DNA from: Mucilaginibacter gossypii
GTDB taxonomy: Bacteria; Bacteroidota; Bacteroidia; Sphingobacteriales; Sphingobacteriaceae
NCBI RefSeq assembly: GCF_900100945.1
Contig: NZ_FNCG01000014.1
Span: 62,001-126,000 of the forward strand
Direction: 5' to 3'
Length of the DNA: 64,000 bases
Under the pieces are notes generated by a model, which worked only from the letters and a program-made list of their open reading frames with translations, did not search any database and was not told the DNA's origin. The position numbers were made by a program, and so were the translations under genes. Positions 45,410-54,706 of this stretch are shown in pieces; within the stretch, counting starts at the first letter, position 1; every line of letters starts with the position of its first letter.

Positions 45410-46375
45410 ATGGAACCTAAATCAACATTTTGGAAACGGATAGGCCTTCAGGACTGGTTTTTACCAAACGGCAAACCAGTAAACGAAGAGGCTGTAAAAA
45501 TAAAAGCGCTAACGCCCGATGACGTGTATTTATACATCATCGAAAAATTCAAGGAATCGATCAAGCAGCTTTCTTTTGCCGACAGGATAGTTTTTTACCA
45601 TGAATTTATCATCAGCTTTAACGAGGAAGATTACCAGGATTTTGTAAATAACCGCTCTGGCTTGTTCGGCATTATCGTTAATGAATCGGTAAAGAAGTTT
45701 TATGAATTGCTGCGCGAACACCAGGAAGTAGGCAAAAAGGTGGAGCCTTCAAGCTCAAAATGGGTATTCAGGCTGGTATCGCACCCGGACTATAAACGCG
45801 GCGATAAGGGTTTTATAGGTAAACTGCTGCCCGGCACAAGCGCTAAAAAAGAGGAGAACCTGCGGGTTACCTTCATTCCACGCCAAACGGGTGTTGCCCA
45901 AACGCTGGATATTAGCAACGAGGTTTTAAAGGGCTTTACTTATTACAGCGAAGGTTATTATGAATTGCCTTATGCCAATGATCTGCATTATAACGAAAAG
46001 GACGTAGCAAAACCCGGTACAAAAGTACTGGCCCGGCTGGAAACCATTATGCCAGATAAACAGTTTGTTGGCCGCAAGGTGGAGTACCTGATCAAGGATG
46101 ATGATATTGTTGTATCGGGCAGTGATGAGGAAAGGGACGAGCAGGCCGTGTTTAAGGTACCGTCTGAATGGGTGAACACCCCGCACCTGCGCATCAGGCT
46201 AAATAAAGCCGATGGTAAGTTTTACATGGCTTCTTTTGGCGAGCGCACCCTGATCAATGAGCTGGAAGTGGCCGGGAGCGACGTGAACTCGCCGCAATGG
46301 GTTGAGCTGCCGTTCAACTCCAGGATCCTGCTCAATGGCATAGTAGGTATTAACATATTCAAACCCGAACCATAA
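45410..46375 (+). CDS. Cytoplasmic protein with FHA-like C-terminal region, unnamed
   Basis: A 321-residue soluble protein, no signal peptide or span. The N-terminal part (about 30-110, YLYIIEKFKESIKQLSFADR) is helical. The C-terminal part (about 165-321) is beta-rich with LRIRLNKADGKFYMASFGER and ends WVELPFNSRILLNGIVGINI, resembling the last strands of an FHA fold without the usual SxxH residues. Its place beside a kinase and phosphatase supports a docking or reader role, a position matching FhaA/FhaB in Actinobacteria. It overlaps the next gene's ATG by one base. Confidence 0.6.
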   Translation: MEPKSTFWKRIGLQDWFLPNGKPVNEEAVKIKALTPDDVYLYIIEKFKESIKQLSFADRIVFYHEFIISFNEEDYQDFVNNRSGLFGIIVNESVKKFYELLREHQEVGKKVEPSSSKWVFRLVSHPDYKRGDKGFIGKLLPGTSAKKEENLRVTFIPRQTGVAQTLDISNEVLKGFTYYSEGYYELPYANDLHYNEKDVAKPGTKVLARLETIMPDKQFVGRKVEYLIKDDDIVVSGSDEERDEQAVFKVPSEWVNTPHLRIRLNKADGKFYMASFGERTLINELEVAGSDVNSPQWVELPFNSRILLNGIVGINIFKPEP

Positions 46376-46461
46376 TGTCACAGGTATTATCAATAGGGCT
46401 GCTGGCAATATGTGTGCTGTTATTGGTAGCTCATTTTATCGACATAAAAAAATCCAGTTAA
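46375..46461 (+). CDS. 28-residue single-span membrane peptide
   Basis: The stop TAA of the preceding gene shares its last A with this ATG (46375-46377). The short frame codes for 28 residues: MSQVLSIGLLAICVLLLVAH followed by FIDIKKSS, a membrane span (about residues 5-21) with a positively charged C-terminus. It ends 4 bases before the phosphatase ATG, which makes it part of the translation-coupled operon. No known family. Small membrane peptides commonly regulate larger membrane partners; that role is an inference. Confidence 0.6.
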   Translation: MSQVLSIGLLAICVLLLVAHFIDIKKSS

Positions 46462-46465
46462 AACC

Positions 46466-47899
46466 ATGGCAAATAATTTTTTCGGGATAACAGATACCGG
46501 TAGGCAAAGGCAAAACAACGAAGACGTTTTTATTGCCGAAAAATCTGGTGATGGCAATTTTATCATTGCCTGTGTGGTTGATGGGGTTGGCGGTTATGCC
46601 GGGGGCGAAATAGCTGCCGAAATTGCCCGCGCCACCATCCTGGAGCAATTGCAATATATAGCCGGCGATATTGTACCGCTATTGGTAAATACGTTTACTA
46701 TTGCCAACCAGCGGATCTACGACGAAAAAGTACAGAACAAAGATCTTGAAAACATGGCCTGTGTGCTTACCTTGGCCGTGGTTGATGTGATCAACAATAA
46801 ATTTTATTACGCCCACGTTGGGGACACCCGCCTGTACCTGCTGCGCGATTATTCGCTGATCAAGATCTCGAAAGATCACTCTTTTGTGGGCTTCCTGGAA
46901 GATTCGGGCCGGCTGACCGAGGAAGCGGCCATGGACCATCCCAAGCGCAATGAAATTAATAAAGCCCTTGGCTTTGCCGGGCAGATAGGCCAGGATCCCG
47001 ACTTTGTAGAGACTGGTAACTCGCCCTTTTTGCCGGGCGATATCCTGCTCATTTGCAGCGACGGCTTAACCGACCTGGTTGATAAAAGCAAGATCACCAA
47101 TATCCTTACCAGCAGCGATAACCTGCCCGAAAAAGGTAAAAAACTGATTGATGCAGCCAATAACCGTGGGGGTAAAGATAATGTCACCGTGGTGCTGGTA
47201 CATAACGATAAGGAGCGCAAGCAACACAGCGCCACGAAACCGGTGGTGGCTGCTGTAAAAGCTGCCGAACAGCCGGAAGCAATTGCGCCCGCCCCGGTAA
47301 AAAGGCCGGAAGAGCCTGATCCTGTGGTGAAAACCAAAGGCAATGGCGGCACAGTGGCTGTACTTACCCTGCTTTGCTTTATTTTTTTGGGTGGGTTTAT
47401 CTGGCAGTTTAAAAAGAATGCCGATCAGGCTGCTATTCCTAAAAAAACAGATACGTTGGTTGCCCAGCATATTAAAAATTCGGTGGAGCTCAAGCTTCAG
47501 GATACTATTAACAAATTAAAAGGCCATACGCTGTTACTTTCGGCAGCTGATTTTCAGCAGCCTATTGTGCTGAGCGATACGCTGCATATCAATAAGGATA
47601 GCCTGTATATTAAAACAAAGGGTGCCGTCGTATTTAAAAAAGATTCTACCTATTCGGGCCCGGCTATCGCGCTGGCTGCTAATTGTAAATATGTAGTATT
47701 GGATAGCGTTGCTTTTGACGGCTTCCGCACGGCCATTATTACACACAACGATGCCCTGGTGCTAAAAAATGTGCAGTTTAATAACTGCTTAACGCCGGTC
47801 CAGGCATTGTACATGTTCCCTAATAAAAAATACATCTCGGGCAGGTTGTTTGGCAGCATGTTCAAAACTGATTCTGTTCCAACTAAAGCTACCCACTAA
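46466..47899 (+). CDS. PP2C-type protein phosphatase with periplasmic domain
   Basis: A 477-residue phosphatase. The PP2C domain (about 1-245) has RQRQNNEDVF (13-22, metal D20), VVDGVGGYAGGE (37-48), HVGDTRLYLL, a CSDGLTDLVD block near 195, and GGKDNVTVVLVH. A Pro/Ala linker and membrane span (VAVLTLLCFIFLGGFIWQF, about 295-313) lead to about 165 periplasmic residues with NCKYVVLDSVAFDGF and ALVLKNVQFNNC, a short beta-helix-like pattern. Counterpart of PstP; 3 bases before the SEDS-PBP fusion gene. Confidence 0.93.
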   Translation: MANNFFGITDTGRQRQNNEDVFIAEKSGDGNFIIACVVDGVGGYAGGEIAAEIARATILEQLQYIAGDIVPLLVNTFTIANQRIYDEKVQNKDLENMACVLTLAVVDVINNKFYYAHVGDTRLYLLRDYSLIKISKDHSFVGFLEDSGRLTEEAAMDHPKRNEINKALGFAGQIGQDPDFVETGNSPFLPGDILLICSDGLTDLVDKSKITNILTSSDNLPEKGKKLIDAANNRGGKDNVTVVLVHNDKERKQHSATKPVVAAVKAAEQPEAIAPAPVKRPEEPDPVVKTKGNGGTVAVLTLLCFIFLGGFIWQFKKNADQAAIPKKTDTLVAQHIKNSVELKLQDTINKLKGHTLLLSAADFQQPIVLSDTLHINKDSLYIKTKGAVVFKKDSTYSGPAIALAANCKYVVLDSVAFDGFRTAIITHNDALVLKNVQFNNCLTPVQALYMFPNKKYISGRLFGSMFKTDSVPTKATH

Positions 47900-47902
47900 T
47901 AA

Positions 47903-50900
47903 ATGGCCCAGGAAAATCCCAAGGTACCCGGCAGGAGAATGGAACGGCTGTTCCTGTTGCTTACAGGCATATTGCTGGCCGTTTTATTTGTGAAGCTTTT
48001 CGGCGTATTGCAACTTAAGTTCACTGATGTTGATAAGCGCCTGAAGGACGGTACCATCGTAAACCTTAACTCGCCCAATACCGCTCAAAACGTAAAGGCG
48101 TTGCTTAAAAAGGGTTATTATTTCGATGATCCCAGGGATGTTGATTACATTGAATCGGTAATAGCATCGCGTAAAACAACCGGCGACCTGGTAGATAATA
48201 CCGGCGAGCTTAACAAACGCAAATACTACGTAAATGCCGACGAGGCCTTTGAAAAGGGCGGTGAAACTTTCAAGAAACGCGTACTTACCTCCCGCACACT
48301 TTTAGGCTATACCGGCGATGATTCCATCCGCTTTGAGCAGGAATTGAAAAATCCTCCTGCTTTGGGCGCTCAAACCGATCTCAACCTTGGCGAATACAGC
48401 ATTAAAGGTATAATAGCTCACAAAGGCGAACCAGTGCCCGGTGTACTGGTAAAGCTCACCATGATTTTGCCCCGCGACAGTATCTTCAGTGATGAAGAAA
48501 CGGGAGCAAAAACATCTTTTTCAGAAAATGCCTCATCATACAAAAAACTGTATGTACTTAACGATCAGAAAAAGAAGGTACTGCAGTCACTAACAGCTTT
48601 TGCCCGTACCGATGAGCAAGGGCGCTTTGTATTTGCCAAATTGCCAACCGGTAAAGCATTTTCGGTATTGCCCATGCAGCCCGGCTTTGAGTTTGGCCGC
48701 TCGCAGGGCGTTGACGAGCTGGACAAAGATGTAAGTTTTAAATTTAGCCAGGCACCCCATAGCATCAAGCTGCTCTCTACCCGCGACTTTAACATCCTGA
48801 AAAAAGAGGGTGCCTTTATCGTGCGCTACCAGGAGGAGTTTAATATGTGGTACTGGATCATAGCTGGCAGTTTTTTTGCCGGTTTTATCATTGTACACCT
48901 GTTACTAAGCGCCCGGTACCCCGATGCCGATCAGATCATTTTACCCCTGATCATGATGCTTACCGGTATCTCGTTCCTTACGCTTTTAAGCCTGCAAGAC
49001 CCGCTGCGCGATAGGTTCCTGGCTAAAGATACGCTTGTTTATTTGGGCATCGGCATGGCCGGGATCTGCATCATTCAGCTATTTAACCTTCGCCGTCTTA
49101 ACCCCGACTCGGGCTTTTACCGGTTGCTTGTTTTTAAATGGAGCAGGAGCGCTGCCAACGGCTGGCCCTGGGCTATTGTTGCCATGGGCATCCTGTTTTC
49201 CACCATCTTGTTTGGTACCGGCCCCGAGGGTAGCGGTGTAAAAGTTAACCTGCTGGGTTTTCAGCCAAGCGAAATTGTAAAATACCTCATTGTTATTTTT
49301 CTTGCCGGATTTTTTGCCACCAACGAAAAATTCATCAGTCAATACGCCAGCTGGAGCAAGCGTTGGTCGTTCTTTTCTTTTGCACTTATCGCCACAATAA
49401 TAACCCTGCTGCTGTTTTTGGTTTTAGGCGATCTGGGCCCGGCCATGGTGATCTGTTTTACATTCATTATCCTGTTCTCTTTTTCACGGGGCGATTTCCT
49501 GTATATGGCGGGCTTTGTGGTGCTATTTGTGCTCACTACCTGGTTTTTTGATAATATATGGCTTAGCGCAGGCATCACATTTTTTTCGCTTGGGAGCGTA
49601 GTATTTTTCAGGCGGAGGAGATTGAGTGAATCGGCCATTATGGCGCTCGTGGTGATCACTGCTTTTTTAACCATCGATAAAATTCCGGGGCTCGATAAAA
49701 TTATCCCCGGTCCGGTGGAACGACTGGTTGAGCGTAAGGCTATTTGGCAGGACGCCTGGAATAATGAAGTTTACGGCGGCGACCAGGTAGCTAACGGACT
49801 TTGGGCCATGGCCAGTGGAGGGGTAAGCGGACAAGGTGTTGGGCAGGGCTTTGCCAAAACTATCCCCGAAGCACATACCGATATGATATTGCCATCAATC
49901 GGCGAAGAGTTTGGCTGGGCCGGCATGGCCGCGGTGTTCATCTTGTTTTTGTTGTACCTGCACCGCTCCATCATCATAGGCAGGCAAACCGGGATGCCCC
50001 TGCTGTTTTACCTAAGTGCAGGTATCGGGGTATGTACCTTTGTGCAGTTTTTGCTGATTGCGGGCGGCTCTATCGGGGCATTGCCATTATCCGGCGTTTC
50101 CCTTCCTTTTGAAAGTTATGGCGGCTCATCATTGGTAATAAATCTGCTGGCTGCGGGCTTCCTGCTGTCGGTCTCATCAGTAAGGGGCACAGCAGTGCAA
50201 ATGGACTATATCACCAAACAGCAGGATAAAAACCTGGTACCTGCATTGGCAGCCGCGCTTGCCGGGGTGGTATTATTGGTGGTGAATGTATCGCGCTATA
50301 CAACAGATAATAAGCAATGGGTTGTAAAGCCTGCTTTGGTTGCCGATAAAAGCGGTCTGCGGATGTTTAGTTATAACCCGCGTATCGCTATATTGATGAA
50401 CAGGTTGCAGGCCGGTACTATATATGACCGTAACGGCCTTATCCTGGCTACCAGCAAACCCGAACTTATCGAAAAACAAAAGAACAAATTAAGCGCTTCG
50501 GGCATGCTGCATTATGACCTGGATTCGGCTATGCATAAGCGCCTGGATAGGTTTTATCCTTTTGAAGAGCAAACGTTTTTTTGGACGGGCGATCAAAACA
50601 CCGGGGTATTTAATGGCAGCACCAACGGTTATTTTGCCGAGTATGAGCATGCCGCCGAACTTCGCGGGTTTCATATGCCTATCACCAATTATAATGTGAA
50701 GGCATCACGTTACCAGGAAGACCGGTTCCTGCCCCGCGGAATGAAAGAAATGACCGTAGCTAAAAAAGACTACAGCGCTTTAGCCAATCTCCTTGTAAGT
50801 GATATCAACGGCCCGGAGGTAGAAGCTTTCAAAAACAAAAACCGCGATGTAAAGCTTACGATGGATGCCGATCTGCAAACCAGTATTCAGCAATCTATCG

Positions 50901-51979
50901 CTTCCGATACTTCACTGTATGATAACAGGGTTTCGGTAGTTATCATGGAATCCAACACCGGCGATGTGCTTACATCGGCACAATACCCGCTGCCTCCTGT
51001 GCATAACTGGGACCAGCTGACTATGCCACTGGCCGATCAGAATAAACTGGCTACCTGGTTAACCACTACCGATCTGGGTTTTACCTATGCCAGTCAGCCC
51101 GGTTCAACGGCTAAAGTTTTAACGGCGATGTCAGCATTTAATAAATTAGGCATCGCTGCATCTGCAATACAATATCATGTAAGCACCCAGGAGCGGATCC
51201 GTACCAAGGGCATCGAGCCCGACGAAACCGGGATGATCACCATGGAGCGCGCCATTGCCAAATCAAACAACGTATATTTTATTAAACTGGCCAACCAGGA
51301 ACACCTGGAAGAGTACATGGCAACGCTTTACCTTAAAACAGGGATGTTTTTGCATGGCGTAGGCGGTTACTATTATAATAAACCGGTATTGAATGCCACC
51401 CAGGAAGATAAATGGCGCACCTTATGGCGTAAAACCGAATTTAATACCAAACCACGGTACGATCCTAACAATATCCATAAAACAAGGGCTAAAGGTATTT
51501 CGGGTATGGCCTGGGGGCAGGGCGAGCTGATTGCTACCCCTGCGGCGGTAGCGAGGCTGGTATCAGGTGTGGCTAATGACGGTATGTTACTGCCCAACAG
51601 GTACGCGCTAAAAATTGCCGATTCAACAGTGGCTGTAAAAAGCGGTATCAAGCTGGCCGAAGATCCGCGTTATGCTGCTTTGTTAAAACAATATATGATT
51701 GAGCAAAGTGCGCCTAAAACGCCTATATTAGGCATCAAGGTAGCGGGCAAAACCGGTACGCCGGAACGTATTGTAAGGAACCAGAGCGTTAACGATGGCT
51801 GGTATGTTTTCTTTGCACCAAAAGAAAAAGGCAGTGGCTATATGGTGGTTTGTATCCGGATAGAATCAACCCGCGGATCATCAGACGCGGTACACCTGGC
51901 CGGCAATCATGTGATCCCTTTCCTGCTGAAAAAAGGTTATATAAAAAGCATGGAAACGGAAACCACTACCGAAGAATAG
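47903..51979 (+). CDS. SEDS glycosyltransferase (RodA/FtsW) fused to a class B penicillin-binding protein
   Basis: A 1358-residue polypeptide. One span (about 15-33), then a periplasmic stretch (about 35-310) with a carboxypeptidase-regulatory-like fold (GIIAHKGEPVPGVLVKLTM, 169-187; TDEQGRFVFAKLPTG, 236-250). The SEDS domain spans about 316-770: GFQPSEIVKY (452-461), EAHTDMILPSIGEE (656-669, catalytic-type D660) and LPFESYGGSS (734-743). A last span is near 779-797. The PBP part follows: GTIYDRNGLILA (838-849), STAK (S1068, K1071), SNN (1121-1123) and KTG (1293-1295). It can polymerise and cross-link peptidoglycan in one chain. Middle of the kinase operon. Confidence 0.93.
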   Translation: MAQENPKVPGRRMERLFLLLTGILLAVLFVKLFGVLQLKFTDVDKRLKDGTIVNLNSPNTAQNVKALLKKGYYFDDPRDVDYIESVIASRKTTGDLVDNTGELNKRKYYVNADEAFEKGGETFKKRVLTSRTLLGYTGDDSIRFEQELKNPPALGAQTDLNLGEYSIKGIIAHKGEPVPGVLVKLTMILPRDSIFSDEETGAKTSFSENASSYKKLYVLNDQKKKVLQSLTAFARTDEQGRFVFAKLPTGKAFSVLPMQPGFEFGRSQGVDELDKDVSFKFSQAPHSIKLLSTRDFNILKKEGAFIVRYQEEFNMWYWIIAGSFFAGFIIVHLLLSARYPDADQIILPLIMMLTGISFLTLLSLQDPLRDRFLAKDTLVYLGIGMAGICIIQLFNLRRLNPDSGFYRLLVFKWSRSAANGWPWAIVAMGILFSTILFGTGPEGSGVKVNLLGFQPSEIVKYLIVIFLAGFFATNEKFISQYASWSKRWSFFSFALIATIITLLLFLVLGDLGPAMVICFTFIILFSFSRGDFLYMAGFVVLFVLTTWFFDNIWLSAGITFFSLGSVVFFRRRRLSESAIMALVVITAFLTIDKIPGLDKIIPGPVERLVERKAIWQDAWNNEVYGGDQVANGLWAMASGGVSGQGVGQGFAKTIPEAHTDMILPSIGEEFGWAGMAAVFILFLLYLHRSIIIGRQTGMPLLFYLSAGIGVCTFVQFLLIAGGSIGALPLSGVSLPFESYGGSSLVINLLAAGFLLSVSSVRGTAVQMDYITKQQDKNLVPALAAALAGVVLLVVNVSRYTTDNKQWVVKPALVADKSGLRMFSYNPRIAILMNRLQAGTIYDRNGLILATSKPELIEKQKNKLSASGMLHYDLDSAMHKRLDRFYPFEEQTFFWTGDQNTGVFNGSTNGYFAEYEHAAELRGFHMPITNYNVKASRYQEDRFLPRGMKEMTVAKKDYSALANLLVSDINGPEVEAFKNKNRDVKLTMDADLQTSIQQSIASDTSLYDNRVSVVIMESNTGDVLTSAQYPLPPVHNWDQLTMPLADQNKLATWLTTTDLGFTYASQPGSTAKVLTAMSAFNKLGIAASAIQYHVSTQERIRTKGIEPDETGMITMERAIAKSNNVYFIKLANQEHLEEYMATLYLKTGMFLHGVGGYYYNKPVLNATQEDKWRTLWRKTEFNTKPRYDPNNIHKTRAKGISGMAWGQGELIATPAAVARLVSGVANDGMLLPNRYALKIADSTVAVKSGIKLAEDPRYAALLKQYMIEQSAPKTPILGIKVAGKTGTPERIVRNQSVNDGWYVFFAPKEKGSGYMVVCIRIESTRGSSDAVHLAGNHVIPFLLKKGYIKSMETETTTEE

Positions 51980-52003
51980 TGTTTAAGCAGAAAGGAAGAG
52001 CAA

Positions 52004-52798
52004 ATGGCATTTAGTTTATTTAAAAGAAGCGGCGAAAAACAACCCTGGGATGTAAAAAGCTTACGTGAAGCTATATTACGTTTCATTAAAGAATCGTTAC
52101 AAAAGATAGAAGGTGGAGAAGGCGGCCATATTAAAGAGCTGAAGCTTTTTATAGTTGCCGATGCTGAGGACAAGCCTATTTATGAGGGTGCGGTTTATGT
52201 ACATGATAAAGCGCTGTTCAAAAACGAGGTTCAAAAAATAGCCGACGATTTTGACATCAATTTACCTTCTGACTGGACGCTGGATGTTGAGTTCACCGAT
52301 GAGCTCCCGGCGGAAGCGAAAAGGATTCCCGACCTGGATGCAGCCTTTATCATGAATACCCGCAAGCAGGTTGCACACAATGCAGCTTCCTTTACAGCCT
52401 ATTTACGCATCCTGAGTGGTGAGGCCGAAAAAGAAGAATACCTGATTAAAGCAACAGACCCCAAACTTTACATTGGGAGGGATAAAAAGTCTGTTACCGA
52501 AAATGGATCGTTCAGGCTAAATCAATTTGTTTTTCCGGGAGAGAGCAGGGACGAAAGTAATAAATACATCAGCAGGCAGCATGCCCATATTGAATGGGAC
52601 GGCGAAAGCGAGCGCTTCATGATCTTTGCTGATGAAGGCGGCGTACCTCCGCGCAATAAAACCAAGATCCATATTGCGGCTGATGGTAAGATGATCAAAC
52701 TCAATTCCACTCAAATTGGCCATCCCCTAAGTGAAGGCGACCAGGTAATATTGGGAGAATCGGCGGTATTTTTATATACTACGATAGCAAACCGATAG
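52004..52798 (+). CDS. FHA-domain phosphopeptide-binding protein
   Basis: A 264-residue cytoplasmic protein. The N-terminal domain (about 15-100) is alpha/beta (WDVKSLREAILRFIKESLQK, then LKLFIVADAED). The C-terminal FHA domain (about 145-264) carries G158-R159 in YIGRD, S190-R191-x-H193 in ISRQHAHIEWD, and N218 in PRNKTK; these are the phosphothreonine-binding residues. It probably docks targets of the kinase. Last gene of the operon, 24 bases after the SEDS-PBP gene. The overall architecture (unique N-domain plus FHA) resembles FhaA. Confidence 0.9.
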   Translation: MAFSLFKRSGEKQPWDVKSLREAILRFIKESLQKIEGGEGGHIKELKLFIVADAEDKPIYEGAVYVHDKALFKNEVQKIADDFDINLPSDWTLDVEFTDELPAEAKRIPDLDAAFIMNTRKQVAHNAASFTAYLRILSGEAEKEEYLIKATDPKLYIGRDKKSVTENGSFRLNQFVFPGESRDESNKYISRQHAHIEWDGESERFMIFADEGGVPPRNKTKIHIAADGKMIKLNSTQIGHPLSEGDQVILGESAVFLYTTIANR

Positions 52799-52881
52799 AG
52801 CTAAGAAAAGGACGAGCGTTAGGAAGCGAAAGAAAATCCCTAACCATGCTCTGTCAAAATGACCTTCCTACCGGCATATGG

Positions 52882-53679
52882 TTAAAGGGAACTTATTTCC
52901 TGTACTTTAATCGCTTCCAAAATCCCATCCCAAAGTGCAATGCGCGCCTGTAATGCTTCTTTAACAGCAACAGTCGCGTCGGCCCATTTGCTGTCATCAT
53001 CGCCGCAAAGTTCGGCAGTCATTTGATAGGCCAGTTGGGAATGATGGTCGCCGTCAACTTCTATATGGCGCTCAAGATAGTATAACAATATATCAACCTT
53101 ACCCGGCAATTGTTGGCTCAGCTCTTTTACTATGCTTACAAACATATCCGGAATCAAATCTTCGCGGCCAAAAGTGAATACTGCAGCTTGCAGATGATCT
53201 TTATTGGTATCGATAACGTCAAATGTGTGCTGCACAAAATTGCGGGCGGCAACAGGAATATTGGCAATGATCAGCGCTTCATCAATATGCTTACCGAAGT
53301 TTAATTCATTAAACAGATTGTTGATCCCTTCAGCTTGGCTGCCGGCCTGCTGCATGGCACGCAGATAAAGTTCGAAATGGCTTGCACGGTTTCCCTGCTC
53401 ATCGATATCGCTTTCCTCGCCGGCAACAATTTCATTGATGAGGTAACGGGTATTGGCGTTCCCGGTTGGCATCCATGGCGTTACCGTACAGGTAAGCTTT
53501 TGCTGCAAAGCTTTTAACAACGACATAAAATCCCAAACAGCAAACACATGATGCTCCATAAAAACGGTAAGCTCATCAAGCGATGTAATATTTTTATAAA
53601 GCTCGTGACTGATAAGCTGATCGCGTAAAGGATGGATCTCGATTTTTAACTGTGCAATGCGGTTGTTGTAATTTGCCAT
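52882..53679 (-). CDS. DUF3050 family protein (heme-oxygenase-like fold)
   Basis: A 265-residue all-helical protein. EIHPLRDQLISHELYKNITS (about 15-34), HHVFAVWDFMSLLKALQ (about 43-59) and HIEVDGDHHSQLAYQMT (about 207-223) match DUF3050, a family with the heme-oxygenase-like helical-bundle fold; several His and Glu residues suit a metal site. The reaction is not known. It converges on the cell-wall operon and starts at an ATG at 53679. Confidence 0.85.
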   Translation of the reverse strand: MANYNNRIAQLKIEIHPLRDQLISHELYKNITSLDELTVFMEHHVFAVWDFMSLLKALQQKLTCTVTPWMPTGNANTRYLINEIVAGEESDIDEQGNRASHFELYLRAMQQAGSQAEGINNLFNELNFGKHIDEALIIANIPVAARNFVQHTFDVIDTNKDHLQAAVFTFGREDLIPDMFVSIVKELSQQLPGKVDILLYYLERHIEVDGDHHSQLAYQMTAELCGDDDSKWADATVAVKEALQARIALWDGILEAIKVQEISSL

Positions 53680-53877
53680 GTATCAAAAATTGTATGGGTG
53701 GCAAAAATAGCAAACAACGTGATTATTAATGAACTGATTATTTTTTTTGACGACGGGGTGATGGGGGATTCTTTAATTATAGTTGCTTTAATAAGGATTT
53801 AAAGCACTGCTAACTCGGAACGGATCAGATTACTGCTACAAGCGATATCATTAACTTAAATTTAAGAAATTGAAAGG

Positions 53878-53894
53878 CTGCCCCAGAGGGGCAG
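53878..53894 (-). terminator. Perfect 7-bp hairpin after the DUF2071 gene
   Basis: ctgcccc (53878-53884) and ggggcag (53888-53894) pair exactly around aga. It lies 76 bases beyond the DUF2071 stop on the minus strand; a modest T-rich stretch follows. Confidence 0.5.
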
Positions 53895-53969
53895 ATCATT
53901 ATGCTTAATAATTCACTTCCATAAGTTTACCATAAAGACTCGAAGCATCACTCCTTTTCACATAACTCT

Positions 53970-54701
53970 TTACTTCCCCACCACTATCTTCTCCCCCATT
54001 CGCACCACGATATCCGACCCGACCGCATAAAAAGCAGAAACCGGCTCTTTTTCCAAAAACGGCCTAACTGCTTCACCATAGAGTGCGGCAACATCAGCAT
54101 CAAAAACATACTCGCGCACCAAACCCGTTTGCCATGAAACATGCTCAACCTGGTACTCCATGGTTTTTATGGGGCTTAAGCTATTATATCCCCAGTAATG
54201 TTCCAAAATGAATTCTTCTGCGCTACCGGCTTTAATATTTACTAACTCATTACTCGCGGTGGCACCAAGTTTATTCCAGCGGCCGTTTAGCTTCCACTCA
54301 TATAAAAATTGGGTGTGATTATCTGCAGCTGAAGTGATAGAACTACGCATAAGCAGGGCACGGTAATGCTCTTTGTAAAGATTGTTGGCAATAAGCACTA
54401 TCATGCTTTTCGGTACTATTTCGCTTATAAAAACAGCGCCGCGCTTCCATTCGGTACCATTAAAGTATCGCACGTAAAATCGCAGGTTAACTTCTTCAAA
54501 GTTTACATGCCAGGGCCATTTAATACCCAGTACCCGGGTATCCGAAAACATGAAACCAACCATACTTACCAGCGCTTTTCCTTCCCACAGGTCAAGCACC
54601 GTGCCTGCCGGCTTATAAGGTTTTAATATTGCCGCATCAACCTCGTAATTGAGCATTACAAGGTTTTTCCACTGGGCTTTTAAAAATTCGCTTTTAGCCA
54701 T
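53970..54701 (-). CDS. DUF2071 (YqjF-like) family protein
   Basis: A 243-residue soluble protein. The N-terminal block AQWKNLVMLNYEVDAAILKP (about 9-28) and WEGKALVSMVGFMFSDTRVL (about 39-58), with the central NLRFYVRYFNGTEWKRGAVF (about 72-91), are characteristic of DUF2071. The family fold is a beta-sandwich related to acetoacetate decarboxylase; the function of most members is unknown. A short terminator separates it from the M48 gene upstream. Confidence 0.85.
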   Translation of the reverse strand: MAKSEFLKAQWKNLVMLNYEVDAAILKPYKPAGTVLDLWEGKALVSMVGFMFSDTRVLGIKWPWHVNFEEVNLRFYVRYFNGTEWKRGAVFISEIVPKSMIVLIANNLYKEHYRALLMRSSITSAADNHTQFLYEWKLNGRWNKLGATASNELVNIKAGSAEEFILEHYWGYNSLSPIKTMEYQVEHVSWQTGLVREYVFDADVAALYGEAVRPFLEKEPVSAFYAVGSDIVVRMGEKIVVGK

Positions 54702-54706
54702 AAAAA

